From contig NZ_SJOJ01000007.1 of NCBI RefSeq assembly GCF_004330295.1, positions 123,420 through 187,419 of the forward strand: 64,000 nucleotides of DNA, in the 5' to 3' direction. The DNA is from Rahnella victoriana (GTDB taxonomy: Bacteria; Pseudomonadota; Gammaproteobacteria; Enterobacterales; Enterobacteriaceae). The stretch's first letter is position 1, and each line of letters starts with the position of its first letter. The notes under the pieces are model-generated. The model was not told the origin of the DNA and ran no database searches. It saw only the letters and a program-made list of their open reading frames with translations. Position numbers and translations under genes: made by a program. Positions 10,313-18,983 of this stretch are shown here, in pieces.

Positions 10313-10915
10313 TCAGCCAACGCTCCAGGTATTATCACTTTTCAGCTGAACGTTCAGGCTGTAAGTGTTCGGCGCAAACTCAAGCTGTTGCTTATTGGTG
10401 ATCTGCCCAACATCCAGCACCTGGCCCGGCGTATAGTTACCAAAAGTGATCCAGTACGTTGGATGCGGTGTAAAGGTCAGGTTGATGTTCGGCTGCGCCT
10501 GTACCACAAAGGTACCGGCACCCGACATACCGACCCCGACCGAGGCCTGATTGAGCGGCAGACTGCTGTCATTGGTGATATACAACGTGCCGTTCTTACC
10601 GCCGGTGGTCTGTTGTTCGAACTCGAACGCCCCCGCGGAATAGCTCAGCGTCACCTGATTATTGCTCGTCAGGCTGGCAGGAAGGGTCTGAGAGGCATCG
10701 AATGTCACACCGGGGATCAGCACACCGGTTTCATCCCAAACAAAACTGTAATCAATGCCCCAGTCAAACTGCACTTTGGTTTTTGGGTGTGCCACTTTGG
10801 AGAACCATGCCAGCGACATCACCCGAGGATCGCTGATATCCGGAGACGTTTGATAAATACAAATTGCGCCGGTATTTACAGAGTTGTTTGCTACAGTGAC
10901 AGAATATTGAGTCAT
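10313..10915 (-). CDS. RhiA-like protein
   Basis: 200 residues, rich in Asn, Thr, Gly and Val, with no Lys/Arg-rich stretch, no signal peptide and no membrane segment. This suggests an all-beta cytoplasmic protein. The pattern MTQYSVTVANNS, VMSLAWFSK, YSFVWDETG and the late FGNYTPGQVLD resemble RhiA, a protein of unknown function described from the rhizosphere-expressed, quorum-controlled rhiABC operon of Rhizobium. That family link is from memory and moderate. It lies between a Mor-like regulator gene (81 bases upstream) and the caspase-like gene (33 bases downstream), all on the minus strand. Confidence 0.6.
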   Translation of the reverse strand: MTQYSVTVANNSVNTGAICIYQTSPDISDPRVMSLAWFSKVAHPKTKVQFDWGIDYSFVWDETGVLIPGVTFDASQTLPASLTSNNQVTLSYSAGAFEFEQQTTGGKNGTLYITNDSSLPLNQASVGVGMSGAGTFVVQAQPNINLTFTPHPTYWITFGNYTPGQVLDVGQITNKQQLEFAPNTYSLNVQLKSDNTWSVG

Positions 10916-10995
10916 AATATTTACCTTTTATATTTAAATGAATGAGAAAATAATTGTGTGTAGTCTTTGCCTTCTCTTAACTTCCTCTACCTCCT

Positions 10996-11487
10996 TTACA
11001 GACACGCGTTGCGTGATTTAATAAGCCGGATACTTCTCATCGTGATACCAAAAGTTTGTGTGAGTAGCTTTGCCGGAATATCTTCTTTCATCGCCACTTG
11101 CATTGCTGCGCGGCGAATGGCGATAAACACACCCCAGTTGGATGGCGTATCCAGATATCCTGAAGAATCAATTTTTTTATAAATCCTGTTATATTTATTT
11201 TGCGGAATATTAACCCCGTAAATCTGATAAAACTTCTCTGCCTCTTTGGGCATGTATATTTTTCGCCCTCCGTGGAGATGAATAAAATGAAATAATCCGG
11301 AGAACCCTCCGTGTTCAGCAAACTCTGATACGATCCAGGGCATCACCGACATAATGCTGACACGGTTTTTTTCACAAAAGCTGATTAACCTTGTTTCTCT
11401 TTCCGAATGCCGGAGCGGTAGCCCTGAAAATAATTCGAACCATTCCTCCAGATTCTCCTGCCTTTCTTCTGTTTCAACATTAGCCAT
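10996..11487 (-). CDS. Mor-like transcriptional regulator
   Basis: 163 residues from the ATG at 11487, which has a good ribosome binding site (CAGGAGAT). An in-frame start at 11535 adds 16 residues without one. The core reads HGGRKIYMPKE, then about 45 residues later AIRRAAMQVA and KLLTQTFGITMRSIRLI. This is the layout of the Mor/C family of phage Mu middle and late activators: a glycine-containing beta strand in the dimer domain, then a C-terminal helix-turn-helix. It is the first gene of a three-gene minus-strand group with the RhiA-like and caspase-like genes and is their likely regulator (inference). Origin from a Mu-like phage is possible, but no other phage gene is adjacent. Confidence 0.6.
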   Translation of the reverse strand: MANVETEERQENLEEWFELFSGLPLRHSERETRLISFCEKNRVSIMSVMPWIVSEFAEHGGFSGLFHFIHLHGGRKIYMPKEAEKFYQIYGVNIPQNKYNRIYKKIDSSGYLDTPSNWGVFIAIRRAAMQVAMKEDIPAKLLTQTFGITMRSIRLIKSRNACL

Positions 11488-11689
11488 ATCTCCTGCTCCT
11501 GAAGAATCACATTGCCCGACTGCTCTGCTGCTCACCCCGAATGAAGTGATGGAATAAGTTTTAGCTCAGTTGGAGGCATTCACACGGGGGAAGCATTCCT
11601 CTTACATTAAATATACAAATGTATGGGTGGGGATTTCATGGGTTGGGGAGCGGATTTAAAAGTGGAATGAATTGACTGACACCCTAAAA

Positions 11690-11720
11690 GCAAAACGATC
11701 CTTTAAAATGGATCGCTTTA
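11690..11720 (-). terminator. Possible terminator of mug
   Basis: On the minus strand a short stem GCGATCC/GGATCGT with an A/T-rich loop is followed by TTTTGCTTTT. It lies about 45 bases beyond the mug stop. The 11488-11764 interval holds no gene. Confidence 0.4.
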
Positions 11721-11764
11721 TCAGGGTTTTATATCTCAACCAACATCAGAACGACGTTGCGGGA

Positions 11765-12268
11765 TTATGAATCGCGTTGTAATGATAAGCATAGCTCACG
11801 GTATGCCGATACCAGCTCATCCAGTGTCGCCCGGTTCAGTCCGCTGGTATTCGGCAGCACCCAGACCTCAGTGCGACCCATTTTCAGCGGCTGACGGCCC
11901 CAGCTCACTTTGCTGATACCAAAAGCCTGGCTGAATGCCTGCTTACCTAAAATGGCTAACGCCCGTGGCTGATGGCGCAGGATCTTCTCTTTTAACACTT
12001 CGCCGCCTTCGCGCAATTCATCGCGCATTAACTCACTGGCTGCCACCGTCGGACGCGCCACCAGCGCCGTGATACCGCAACCAAAATCCTTTAACTGCTG
12101 CCACTGTTCCGGCATTAACTGACGGCCGGTAAATCCAGCCTGATGGATAACCTTCCAGAAACGGTTGCTGCCATTGGCAAAAGGATAGCCCTTATGGGCT
12201 GACGAAAGACCGGGATTGATGCCGCAGAACACAACTAAAAGATCGTCGGCAATAATATCTGTAATCAT
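11765..12268 (-). CDS. mug: G/U(T)-mismatch-specific DNA glycosylase
   Basis: Removes uracil, 3,N4-ethenocytosine and thymine from G mismatches. The start at 12268 gives [20 protein letters not shown] (167 aa; E. coli 168). Catalytic motif GINPG has Asn18 in the expected position. The second motif reads NTSGLNR where E. coli Mug has NPSGLSR, so the Pro is replaced. The gene order rpoD, mug, tRNA-Ile2 is the same as in E. coli, apart from the inserted RhiA-like group. Confidence 0.95.
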   Translation of the reverse strand: MITDIIADDLLVVFCGINPGLSSAHKGYPFANGSNRFWKVIHQAGFTGRQLMPEQWQQLKDFGCGITALVARPTVAASELMRDELREGGEVLKEKILRHQPRALAILGKQAFSQAFGISKVSWGRQPLKMGRTEVWVLPNTSGLNRATLDELVSAYRELCLSLQRDS

Positions 12269-12371
12269 TATTCTATCCTGAGATGTATTTACCGGACTTA
12301 TCGGTAAAAAAATGCTGCGAACACAACAGACTACAACTGTGCACAAAACGCGCATACAAACCGAACACATA

Positions 12372-12401
12372 TAGACCTGTAAGCCGGGTTTACCGTATAA
12401 T
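12372..12401 (+). promoter_or_regulatory. Promoter of tRNA-Ile2
   Basis: TATAAT at 12396-12401 lies 11 bases before the tRNA, with a GC-rich discriminator (CCCGCACC) typical of stringently controlled stable RNA promoters. A weak -35 (TAGACC, 12372-12377) sits 18 bases upstream. Confidence 0.6.
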
Positions 12402-12411
12402 CCCGCACCTC

Positions 12412-12488
12412 GGCCCTTTAGCTCAGTTGGTTAGAGCACGCGACTCATAATCGCTTGGTCGCTGGTTCAAGTCCAGCAAGGGCCACCA
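12412..12488 (+). tRNA. ileX: tRNA-Ile2 (CAU anticodon, lysidine type)
   Basis: 77 nt including encoded CCA. Acceptor GGCCCTT/AAGGGCC, T-loop GGTTCAAGTCC, anticodon loop CTCATAA. The CAU anticodon could be Met, but the sequence matches E. coli ileX (GGCCCTTTAGCTCAG, TCGCTTGGTCGCTGG) and the locus is the same, next to mug. Hence a minor isoleucine tRNA whose C34 is changed to lysidine by TilS to read AUA. The top pair of the anticodon stem is C27-U43, a mismatch where E. coli has G-U. Confidence 0.93.
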
Positions 12489-12514
12489 AATTTTAGCTTG
12501 AAATTCAAACGATT

Positions 12515-12541
12515 AAGCCACTTCGCAAGAAGTGGCTTTTT
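12515..12541 (+). terminator. Terminator of tRNA-Ile2
   Basis: Perfect 10-bp stem AAGCCACTTC (12515-12524) / GAAGTGGCTT (12529-12538) with GCAA tetraloop, then T-run. Confidence 0.9.
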
Positions 12542-13223
12542 GTTGGTCAGTCAGCGGCTCCATTTTTGTCTCATAAAGAGCCTTTTATCAGGTTTTTTCT
12601 GCCCTTCCCGGTATCAGGGACGCTGTTCCGCAACAAACGATCGTATAGCCTTTCCTGGTGGCTTCCTTATTGAAAATATCGGCAACCACACATCAAACCG
12701 CTACATGGATGGACAAAGAGTTTTATCAGCACTGACAATTCAGCGTCTTTATCATTTTAAAATCAATTAATTTTTAAAATACATATAAGGCCAATTATTT
12801 CGATAATTTATTAATTATTCGGGAAGTATATAAATACTTATTTTCAACCATAATTTGATTGTATAAAACCTTTCACAGGAGTATGTTTTCCACTCGCACG
12901 CTTGTTTTAAAAGTAAACCATCTTCATAGGGGAAATGAATGATATAAAATACCATCCAATTACAATAAGCAAACCCAATGATAGATCTACGCCTTTATTG
13001 ATGATTGGGATATCTAATAATGAACACATGAAAATGACTAACGAAAAACAAATGACATCCAGCAGTTGCATGCCAAAAAAAACACTTTACCGTTCAACTT
13101 ACATGCGCAACCATAAATGACGCGCCCCCATAATATTGCAGGTACAACAGGTTATAGTGTTTGTGATGAAAGATCTTATTGATAAATGACGCCATCGATA
13201 TAATAGAAATCGATGGCGTTATC
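12542..13223. other. AT-rich intergenic stretch without a convincing gene
   Basis: About 680 bases, strongly A/T-rich after 12760. Only short ORFs occur. The best is a 61-codon ORF at 12935-13120 with AGGGG just before its ATG, ending RSTYMRNHK and without recognisable motifs. I do not call it as a gene. The low GC suggests horizontally acquired or decaying DNA next to the tRNA gene. Confidence 0.4.
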
Positions 13224-13616
13224 TCACTCATCGCAAACAGACTTATCTTCTGTTAAAAATTTATCATTATGGAAAACTTCTAATCTGACGGGTACTCCAC
13301 ATTTTGAATTTATGTCATCTCCATCAGAAGGCACCTGTATTAGGGTGTATGTATATGTTTTATTCTTAAATATATACCCTAAATACCGCCCGGTAGAGCT
13401 ATACCATCCCGTTCCTTTCAACCTTAACTCGGAATTATTTTTCTTATTAATAGAGTGATACTCAAACTCATCACATTGTTCATCATTTAAAGGACAGAGA
13501 GCTTTTACATAAACAATAAACTTACTTCCATTTAACTCTAAATCCTCAGGGTTATCGCTTGCCCTCGAAAAAGCTGGCATTAACATCATGACAATAATAA
13601 AAATCCTCGCTACCAT
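13224..13616 (-). CDS. Small secreted protein with four cysteines, unknown function
   Basis: 130 residues beginning with a clear signal peptide (MVARIFIIVMMLMPAFSRAS, cleavage near residue 20). The mature part of about 110 residues has four cysteines (CPLNDEQC, SKCG, SVCDE), suggesting two disulfides in the periplasm or outside the cell. No family recognised. The gene is AT-rich compared with its neighbours and stands alone between AT-rich gaps, so it is probably acquired. Confidence 0.6.
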   Translation of the reverse strand: MVARIFIIVMMLMPAFSRASDNPEDLELNGSKFIVYVKALCPLNDEQCDEFEYHSINKKNNSELRLKGTGWYSSTGRYLGYIFKNKTYTYTLIQVPSDGDDINSKCGVPVRLEVFHNDKFLTEDKSVCDE

Positions 13617-14030
13617 CTTGCCTATACACCATTGTTATAAATATTAAGTTCACAATTACGCCTGTTGAGAACCCCGGCTAAAGCGACCCTGGCTATGAGA
13701 ATAACTTCTCCACTGGGCATCCAGACGCCCCTCTTACTTCATCCTTATATTCATAACACCCTCCTTTTTTTACTCTCCCTGAACCTCGCAATATCAATTA
13801 TCTGCCGATAATGTAGAAAAACCATACTTATTTAGTGGCTGACACAAACTGCAACAATTGAAATATCTCATAACTTACAGGGTCATCACCGTTCTCTGGA
13901 AAATACATTTTAATAAAAACCGGATCCCCTGAGGAGTATTAACATTCACGTTATTAATTCATAATGAAAATGCTAAATCTAAGTTAACAGGGTAAATAAG
14001 CGGCGTGGAATAGTTATCTGGACAGCTATA
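13617..14030. other. Intergenic stretch without a recognised feature
   Basis: 414 bases between the small secreted protein gene and the 3' end of the esterase gene. No ORF, RNA or clear hairpin seen. Confidence 0.5.
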
Positions 14031-15572
14031 TTAATTTATCCCCCTCTGCAAATGCCTGACCCCGTCGATCATCGCTTCGCACCAGGCGGCATAGTCGTGA
14101 CCGCTGGCATAGGGGCGGAATACCACTTCATAACCCTTTTCACGCAACGCGTCTCGCAGATGGATGTTATTACCCAAAATACCCCCTTCTTCCCCTTTGT
14201 TTTCAAACAGGCCCGCCTGCAGATAAAACCTGAGCGGCAATGTATGCCGGGCAGAATACTCACGAATTAACCATTCCGGTTTTTCGCCTTCCGGAGCCCA
14301 CCAGTAAGAGCCTGACAGGCTGAGCACATTGCCAAAGATCTTCGGATAACGCATTGCCACCCATGCCGACGCCAGTCCGCCATAGCTGGAACCCGCAATG
14401 ACGGTGTGGTTCGCCACCGAAGTGAAGCCCTGCTGTTGAAGCCACGGTATCAGTTCGTACGCCATAAAATCGCTGAACGCCGGATTGGGCGGAAGCTCGC
14501 GCCCGCGGCGTTCACCATCAAGGCTGTCGATAAACACAATGCGCAGGGGTGCGATGTCGCCTCTGGCAGTCAGTCGCTCAAAGGCTTCATGTAGCCGGTA
14601 TTTTTTCTGGTAGGTTTTACCGTCAAAAACCAGCAATAACGTGCTGTCCGGTGTGGCATCCGGCGACTGATAAAGGGTGATTTCCCGCAGATTGCCCAGA
14701 ATGGCACTGTTAAATTGCACGCTGCGCAGGCTGCCTTTCAGCGGTTCACGGCCTTCAGGTGGCAACAGACAATGAGTTTTATGTTGTAGATTCAGCAGGG
14801 AAGAACGGGTAAAAACATCATCGGCGTCCGTTAAAGCTACCTGTTTATTTAAGGGATCGGCCTGAGCTGTCACCAGTAACGCCAGACGCTGTTCGCGTCC
14901 GCCTTCCGGTACCTGCGGGATATCCGGCGCAAGCTGATACTGCATCAGCGTATCGTCAGGCACGACATAGCTGCGAAACCAGATATCTGTGCCCGCCAGA
15001 TGAAATAACGGATCATGATCTCCTTCCGGCGATCCCATCAGAAATACGTTTTTCTTCGCGCCGCGCCACAGAAATGTCACGCGCTTATGATGCGTGTCAA
15101 ACGGCTCAATCAGCGGCGTGCCTTCGCGGCTAGTCCGCAGCCAGAAGTCAGCGAGGTTCGCGGGAGTCACTGCCTGTAACGTCGGGCTGAGCGGGATCAG
15201 CGCCTGATCTTTATCCAGCGGGTTCAGCGGCTTTTGCTGATAACGCAGATGCCAGTTTTGCCGTGCCGGTCCCTGAAGAGTGACGTGCTGGATATCGCCG
15301 GACGGCACTGTGCTCCGCAGCATCTGCGGGCCATCGACGGGCGCGTCATTGAGCAATGTCCGCCAGTGCTGGCCGTTTTTATCCCGCATCCTGAGGACCT
15401 GTACACCCGTGATTTCACCGGTGAAATAATGCCCCGCCACGATGTGCAATGTCAGGAAGGCATTGCCCTGCCCATCAAATACCCCATGCAGGTCTTCAGC
15501 GGAAAAAGCACCCGCCTGAGATGACATTCCGATCAGTAAAGTTGCCATTGTCCCCCACTCCTTTACGCCCAT
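14031..15572 (-). CDS. Exported enterochelin-esterase-like protein
   Basis: Member of the Fes family: N-terminal enterochelin-esterase domain (LAGTDIWFRSYVVPDD resembles the Fes N-domain) and C-terminal alpha/beta-hydrolase of the esterase D type, with nucleophile elbow GSSYGG and a late catalytic His in SGHDYAAW. Unlike Fes it is longer and starts with a hydrophobic segment ending AGAFSA, read as a signal peptide, so it should act in the periplasm, comparable in location to IroE or PfeE. I use 15572 (513 aa, MGVKEWGTMATLL). The ATG at 15548 has a better AAGGAG but would remove the basic residue of the signal, and 15605 is also in frame. It is divergent from a TonB-dependent receptor gene and probably shares iron control. 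Expected role is hydrolysis of imported catecholate siderophores. Confidence 0.75.
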   Translation of the reverse strand: MGVKEWGTMATLLIGMSSQAGAFSAEDLHGVFDGQGNAFLTLHIVAGHYFTGEITGVQVLRMRDKNGQHWRTLLNDAPVDGPQMLRSTVPSGDIQHVTLQGPARQNWHLRYQQKPLNPLDKDQALIPLSPTLQAVTPANLADFWLRTSREGTPLIEPFDTHHKRVTFLWRGAKKNVFLMGSPEGDHDPLFHLAGTDIWFRSYVVPDDTLMQYQLAPDIPQVPEGGREQRLALLVTAQADPLNKQVALTDADDVFTRSSLLNLQHKTHCLLPPEGREPLKGSLRSVQFNSAILGNLREITLYQSPDATPDSTLLLVFDGKTYQKKYRLHEAFERLTARGDIAPLRIVFIDSLDGERRGRELPPNPAFSDFMAYELIPWLQQQGFTSVANHTVIAGSSYGGLASAWVAMRYPKIFGNVLSLSGSYWWAPEGEKPEWLIREYSARHTLPLRFYLQAGLFENKGEEGGILGNNIHLRDALREKGYEVVFRPYASGHDYAAWCEAMIDGVRHLQRGIN

Positions 15573-15619
15573 TCCCGCCTCAGAAATATTGCTCAAACCC
15601 CACAAATGCTAATGTAAAT

Positions 15620-15638
15620 ACGAATGATTAGCAATTGC
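15620..15638. promoter_or_regulatory. Possible Fur box between esterase and receptor genes
   Basis: ACGAATGATTAGCAATTGC matches the 19-bp Fur consensus at 11 positions by eye. It is placed between the divergent esterase and receptor genes. Weak on its own but supported by context. Confidence 0.4.
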
Positions 15639-15726
15639 ATAAAAATGTATGCTAATGTTTCGAAAAATAAAAAACGTTCCATTTCAATACTTAAAAACTC
15701 AAATCTGTAACAGGATGATAACTTTT

Positions 15727-17892
15727 ATGGCCAGTATGAAAAAAATCACGTTGAAGGGGCTGACTCTTCTGGGGTCTGCTGTGTTGATGCCGCTGGGGGC
15801 AACGTATGCTGCGACAAGTACCGAGGAAACTCTGGTCGTCAGTGGTAACACGCAGGTGAGTGAAGACCCTACCCTGCCGGTGAAAGGTATGGTGGCAACG
15901 AAATCACTTTCAGCGACCAAAACGCCGACTGAAATCCTGAAGACGCCGCAATCGGTCTCCGTGGTCACCCGCGATCAAATGGATGCGCAGGATGCCTCCT
16001 CCGTATCGCAGGCGTTACGCTATTCTTCCGGTGTTTTTACCGAATATCGCGGCAGTTCGAACCGTAATGATGAGGTTTTTGTTCGCGGTTTTAGCTACGT
16101 ACCGAAGTTTCTTGATGGCCTGAGCTATGGCGCCACCGCATCGTCGCAAACCGGCAGTCTGGATCCGTGGCTTCTGGAGCGCGTTGAAATCATCCGTGGT
16201 CCGGCTTCTGTCCTTTATGGTCAGGTTAACCCCGGCGGTCTGATCGCCATGACCAGCAAACGTCCGGTGGCGGAAGACATCCATAAAATCCAGATCAAAG
16301 CGGGCAACCATAAACTGGCTGAAGGTGCGTTCGATTTAGGTGGCGTGCTGACCGATGACGGGCGCGTGCTGTATCGTCTGAATGGCATCGGACGCTATCA
16401 GAACAGTCAGGTGCAGGATAATAAAGAAACGCGTTATGCCATCGCGCCAGCCATTACCTGGCTGCCAAACGACAACACACGGTTCACGTTACTCACCAGT
16501 TTCCAGAAAGACCCGGACGCCGGTTACCGTAACTTCCTGCCAGCAACAGGCACCGTGACAGATACCGATGCAGGCCAGATCCCGTGGGATTTCAATGTCA
16601 GTGACCGCAATTACAATCAGTCATGGCGTGAGCAGAAAAGCATCGGCTACGAATTTGAGCATATCTTCAATGAAATGTTCACCTTCCGCCAGAATGCCCG
16701 TTACAGCGAGATCGAGCAGAAATACAAATATCTGGTGTATACCACGTCTAAAAGCGATTACGTCCTCGGACGCCGCCCGCAGCGTGAAACCCGCGACACC
16801 AATGAGTTCGTGATCGACAACCAGTTGCAGGCGCAGTTTGATACTGCGCAGGTCGCGCACACAATCCTCGGAGGCATGGATTATAAAACCAGTAAGGATC
16901 GCCAGAACCTGTGGCGCGGCTCATCCGACGGTTACGATATCGACTGGCGCAACCCGGTTCGCGGCGTGACGGTGGATGAATCCACCATGACCCATTCTAC
17001 CGATGAGCAGCAAACGCTCGATCAGCTGGGCCTGTATGTGCAGGATCAGATGGAATGGAATCAGTGGAATCTGTTGCTGGCAGGGCGTTATGACTGGACA
17101 GAAGTGCGCACCGATGACTTCCAGGCCAGCGAGCAGACGCAACAGAATGACAGCAAATTTACCGGTCGTGCGGCGCTGTTGTATGCCTTCGACAGCGGAA
17201 TTTCGCCGTATATCAGTTACAGCACGTCGTTCGAACCGAACCTGCAAACCAACCGTGCGCCGGGCGTTGCCCCATTTGCGCCGACCAACGGCAAACAAAC
17301 CGAAATCGGCGTGAAATATCAGCCGGTGGGTTCGCAGACGCTGCTGACCGTTGCGGCTTATCAGTTGCGTCAGGATAACGTCGCGACCTATAACAGCGCG
17401 GAAGGCTGGTACGAATCGGCCGGTGATATTCAGTCACGCGGTATTGAAACTGAGTTGCATTCCGCGCTGACCGAATCCATCAATCTGATCGCGTCTTATA
17501 CCTATACCGATGCGGAAACCAAAGAAACCACCGTGGCGAACACCAAAGGGAAAACACCGGCACGTATTCCTGAACATATGGCATCACTGTGGGGAAGCTA
17601 CACCTATAATCACGGCGTGTTACAAAGCCTGACCATCGGCGTCGGCGCCCGTTATATCGGCACCAGCTGGGGCGATGCGCAAAACACTTACAAAGTGCCT
17701 TCCGTCGATTTGTACGATGCGATGGTCAGCTACGATTTAGGTCAGGTAAGTCACAGCCTGAACGGCGCGTCCGTGCAGGTTAACGTGAACAACGTGTTTG
17801 ATAAAAAATACGTCGCGTCCTGTGCATCGACCTCTGCCTGCTTCTATGGCATCGGCCGCACTGCGTCCGCCACCTTCAATTACAGTTTCTGA
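15727..17892 (+). CDS. TonB-dependent ferric-siderophore receptor (FhuA/FcuA type)
   Basis: Outer-membrane gated beta-barrel that imports an Fe-siderophore using TonB-ExbBD. The start at 15727 (721 aa) gives a signal peptide ending near GATYA; the ATG at 15736 is an alternative. A TonB box EETLVVSG follows. The plug domain shows [20 protein letters not shown] and the conserved [21 protein letters not shown]. The C-terminus ends in Phe as barrel proteins do. The motifs are those of the TIGR01783 siderophore-receptor group (FhuA, FoxA, FcuA, FhuE), not of FepA. The substrate cannot be read from sequence. Divergence from an enterochelin-esterase-like gene suggests a catecholate or mixed ligand. 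A strong terminator follows. Confidence 0.88.
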   Translation: MASMKKITLKGLTLLGSAVLMPLGATYAATSTEETLVVSGNTQVSEDPTLPVKGMVATKSLSATKTPTEILKTPQSVSVVTRDQMDAQDASSVSQALRYSSGVFTEYRGSSNRNDEVFVRGFSYVPKFLDGLSYGATASSQTGSLDPWLLERVEIIRGPASVLYGQVNPGGLIAMTSKRPVAEDIHKIQIKAGNHKLAEGAFDLGGVLTDDGRVLYRLNGIGRYQNSQVQDNKETRYAIAPAITWLPNDNTRFTLLTSFQKDPDAGYRNFLPATGTVTDTDAGQIPWDFNVSDRNYNQSWREQKSIGYEFEHIFNEMFTFRQNARYSEIEQKYKYLVYTTSKSDYVLGRRPQRETRDTNEFVIDNQLQAQFDTAQVAHTILGGMDYKTSKDRQNLWRGSSDGYDIDWRNPVRGVTVDESTMTHSTDEQQTLDQLGLYVQDQMEWNQWNLLLAGRYDWTEVRTDDFQASEQTQQNDSKFTGRAALLYAFDSGISPYISYSTSFEPNLQTNRAPGVAPFAPTNGKQTEIGVKYQPVGSQTLLTVAAYQLRQDNVATYNSAEGWYESAGDIQSRGIETELHSALTESINLIASYTYTDAETKETTVANTKGKTPARIPEHMASLWGSYTYNHGVLQSLTIGVGARYIGTSWGDAQNTYKVPSVDLYDAMVSYDLGQVSHSLNGASVQVNVNNVFDKKYVASCASTSACFYGIGRTASATFNYSF

Positions 17893-17896
17893 TCCC

Positions 17897-17935
17897 GCAA
17901 AACGTTGCCCGGCCAGTGTCCGGGCAACGTTTTGC
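17897..17935 (+). terminator. Terminator after the siderophore receptor gene
   Basis: Perfect 16-bp stem, arms GCAAAACGTTGCCCGG (17897-17912) and CCGGGCAACGTTTTGC (17920-17935), 7-base loop. The T-run is inside the right arm, so the complement can also act in reverse. Confidence 0.8.
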
Positions 17936-17971
17936 CGTCCCTCTGCGATTGACCTTACCCCCGCCAGATAT

Positions 17972-17990
17972 AATAATGATAACCATTAAC
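17972..17990 (+). promoter_or_regulatory. Fur box upstream of fepB
   Basis: AATAATGATAACCATTAAC matches the 19-bp Fur consensus at 16 of 19 positions, 25 bases before the fepB start. Indicates iron repression of fepBDGC. Confidence 0.85.
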
Positions 17991-18014
17991 ATTAAAAATT
18001 CAGGAATGGATCCA

Positions 18015-18983
18015 ATGACAAGGGCCGGTTTTCGTCGTTTTTCAGGGACAGTGGCACTGCTTTTATCACTGATGTTCACCACGCAGGTTTTCGCAGATGG
18101 CTGGCCGCGTAAGATCATGACCCCGAAGGGCAGCATCACGTTACAACAACCGCCTCAGCGTATTGTCTCAACCAGCGTGACCGTCACCGGGACATTGCTG
18201 GCGATTCATGCGCCGGTCATCGCCAGCGGAGCCACCGCGCCAAATAATCATGTTTCCGACGCGCAGGGCTTTTTCCGCCAGTGGGGCGATATTGCGAAAC
18301 AGCGCGGCGTGCAGCGGCTCTATATCGGTGAACCCAATGCCGAAGCCATTGCCGGTGAGGCACCTGATCTCATTATTATCGCGGCCACCGGCGGCGATTC
18401 AGCCCTGAAACTCTATGATCAGCTGTCGGCCATTGCGCCGGTCATGGTGGTCAATTACGACGATAAAAGCTGGCAGGAACTCGCCACCGAATTAGGTCAG
18501 GCGACAGGTAAAGAAGCCGATGCCGCCAGCGTCATTGCACAGTTTTCACAACGTGAAGCGCAGGTGAAAAAGGCCATAACACTGCCGCCGCAGCCGGTCT
18601 CCGCGCTGGTATACGGATCTGATGGCAAAAGTGCCAATCTCTGGACGCCGGTTTCGCCACAAGGTCAGCTCCTCCAGCAACTGGGGTTTACCCTCGCGCC
18701 GGTTCCGCTGAATCTTGCCGCCAGCTACAGTCAGGGTAAACGCCATGACATCATCCAGCTTGCCGGTGAAAAAATGCCGGATGCAATGAACGGCCAGACG
18801 CTGCTGTTATTCTCCGCGAATCAGGCCGATGCACAGCGTCTGCTGACCAATCCCTTTCTGGCGACGTTACCCGCCGTGCAGGCGGGGCGGGTGTATGCGA
18901 TGGGCGATGACACCTTCAGGCTCGATTATTACAGCGCCAGCAATATGCTGAATCAGCTTGAAAAATTGTTCGTTACGCACTGA
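18015..18983 (+). CDS. fepB: Ferric enterobactin periplasmic binding protein
   Basis: Carries ferric enterobactin from FepA to the FepDG permease. The start at 18015 (322 aa, [11 protein letters not shown]) is chosen because CAGGA ends 9 bases before it. The ATG at 18006 overlaps that site. A signal peptide ends near QVFA. The mature part follows E. coli FepB closely ([68 protein letters not shown]). Its TGA overlaps the ATG of fepD, so the two are translationally coupled. First gene of fepB-fepD-fepG-fepC. E. coli has fepB transcribed separately from fepDGC, so this arrangement differs. Confidence 0.95.
   Translation: MTRAGFRRFSGTVALLLSLMFTTQVFADGWPRKIMTPKGSITLQQPPQRIVSTSVTVTGTLLAIHAPVIASGATAPNNHVSDAQGFFRQWGDIAKQRGVQRLYIGEPNAEAIAGEAPDLIIIAATGGDSALKLYDQLSAIAPVMVVNYDDKSWQELATELGQATGKEADAASVIAQFSQREAQVKKAITLPPQPVSALVYGSDGKSANLWTPVSPQGQLLQQLGFTLAPVPLNLAASYSQGKRHDIIQLAGEKMPDAMNGQTLLLFSANQADAQRLLTNPFLATLPAVQAGRVYAMGDDTFRLDYYSASNMLNQLEKLFVTH

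Noticed and set aside
10175..10945. 256-codon open frame on the plus strand opposite the RhiA-like and caspase-like genes
   Set aside because: Low-complexity Arg/His-rich translation. The minus-strand genes have family motifs and proper ribosome binding sites.
12412..12488. Reading the CAU tRNA as tRNA-Met
   Set aside because: Body sequence and position next to mug match E. coli ileX, so lysidine-type tRNA-Ile is the better call.
12935..13120. 61-codon ORF in AT-rich DNA
   Set aside because: Ribosome binding site too close to the ATG, no motif, low-complexity composition. Mentioned only in the gap entry.
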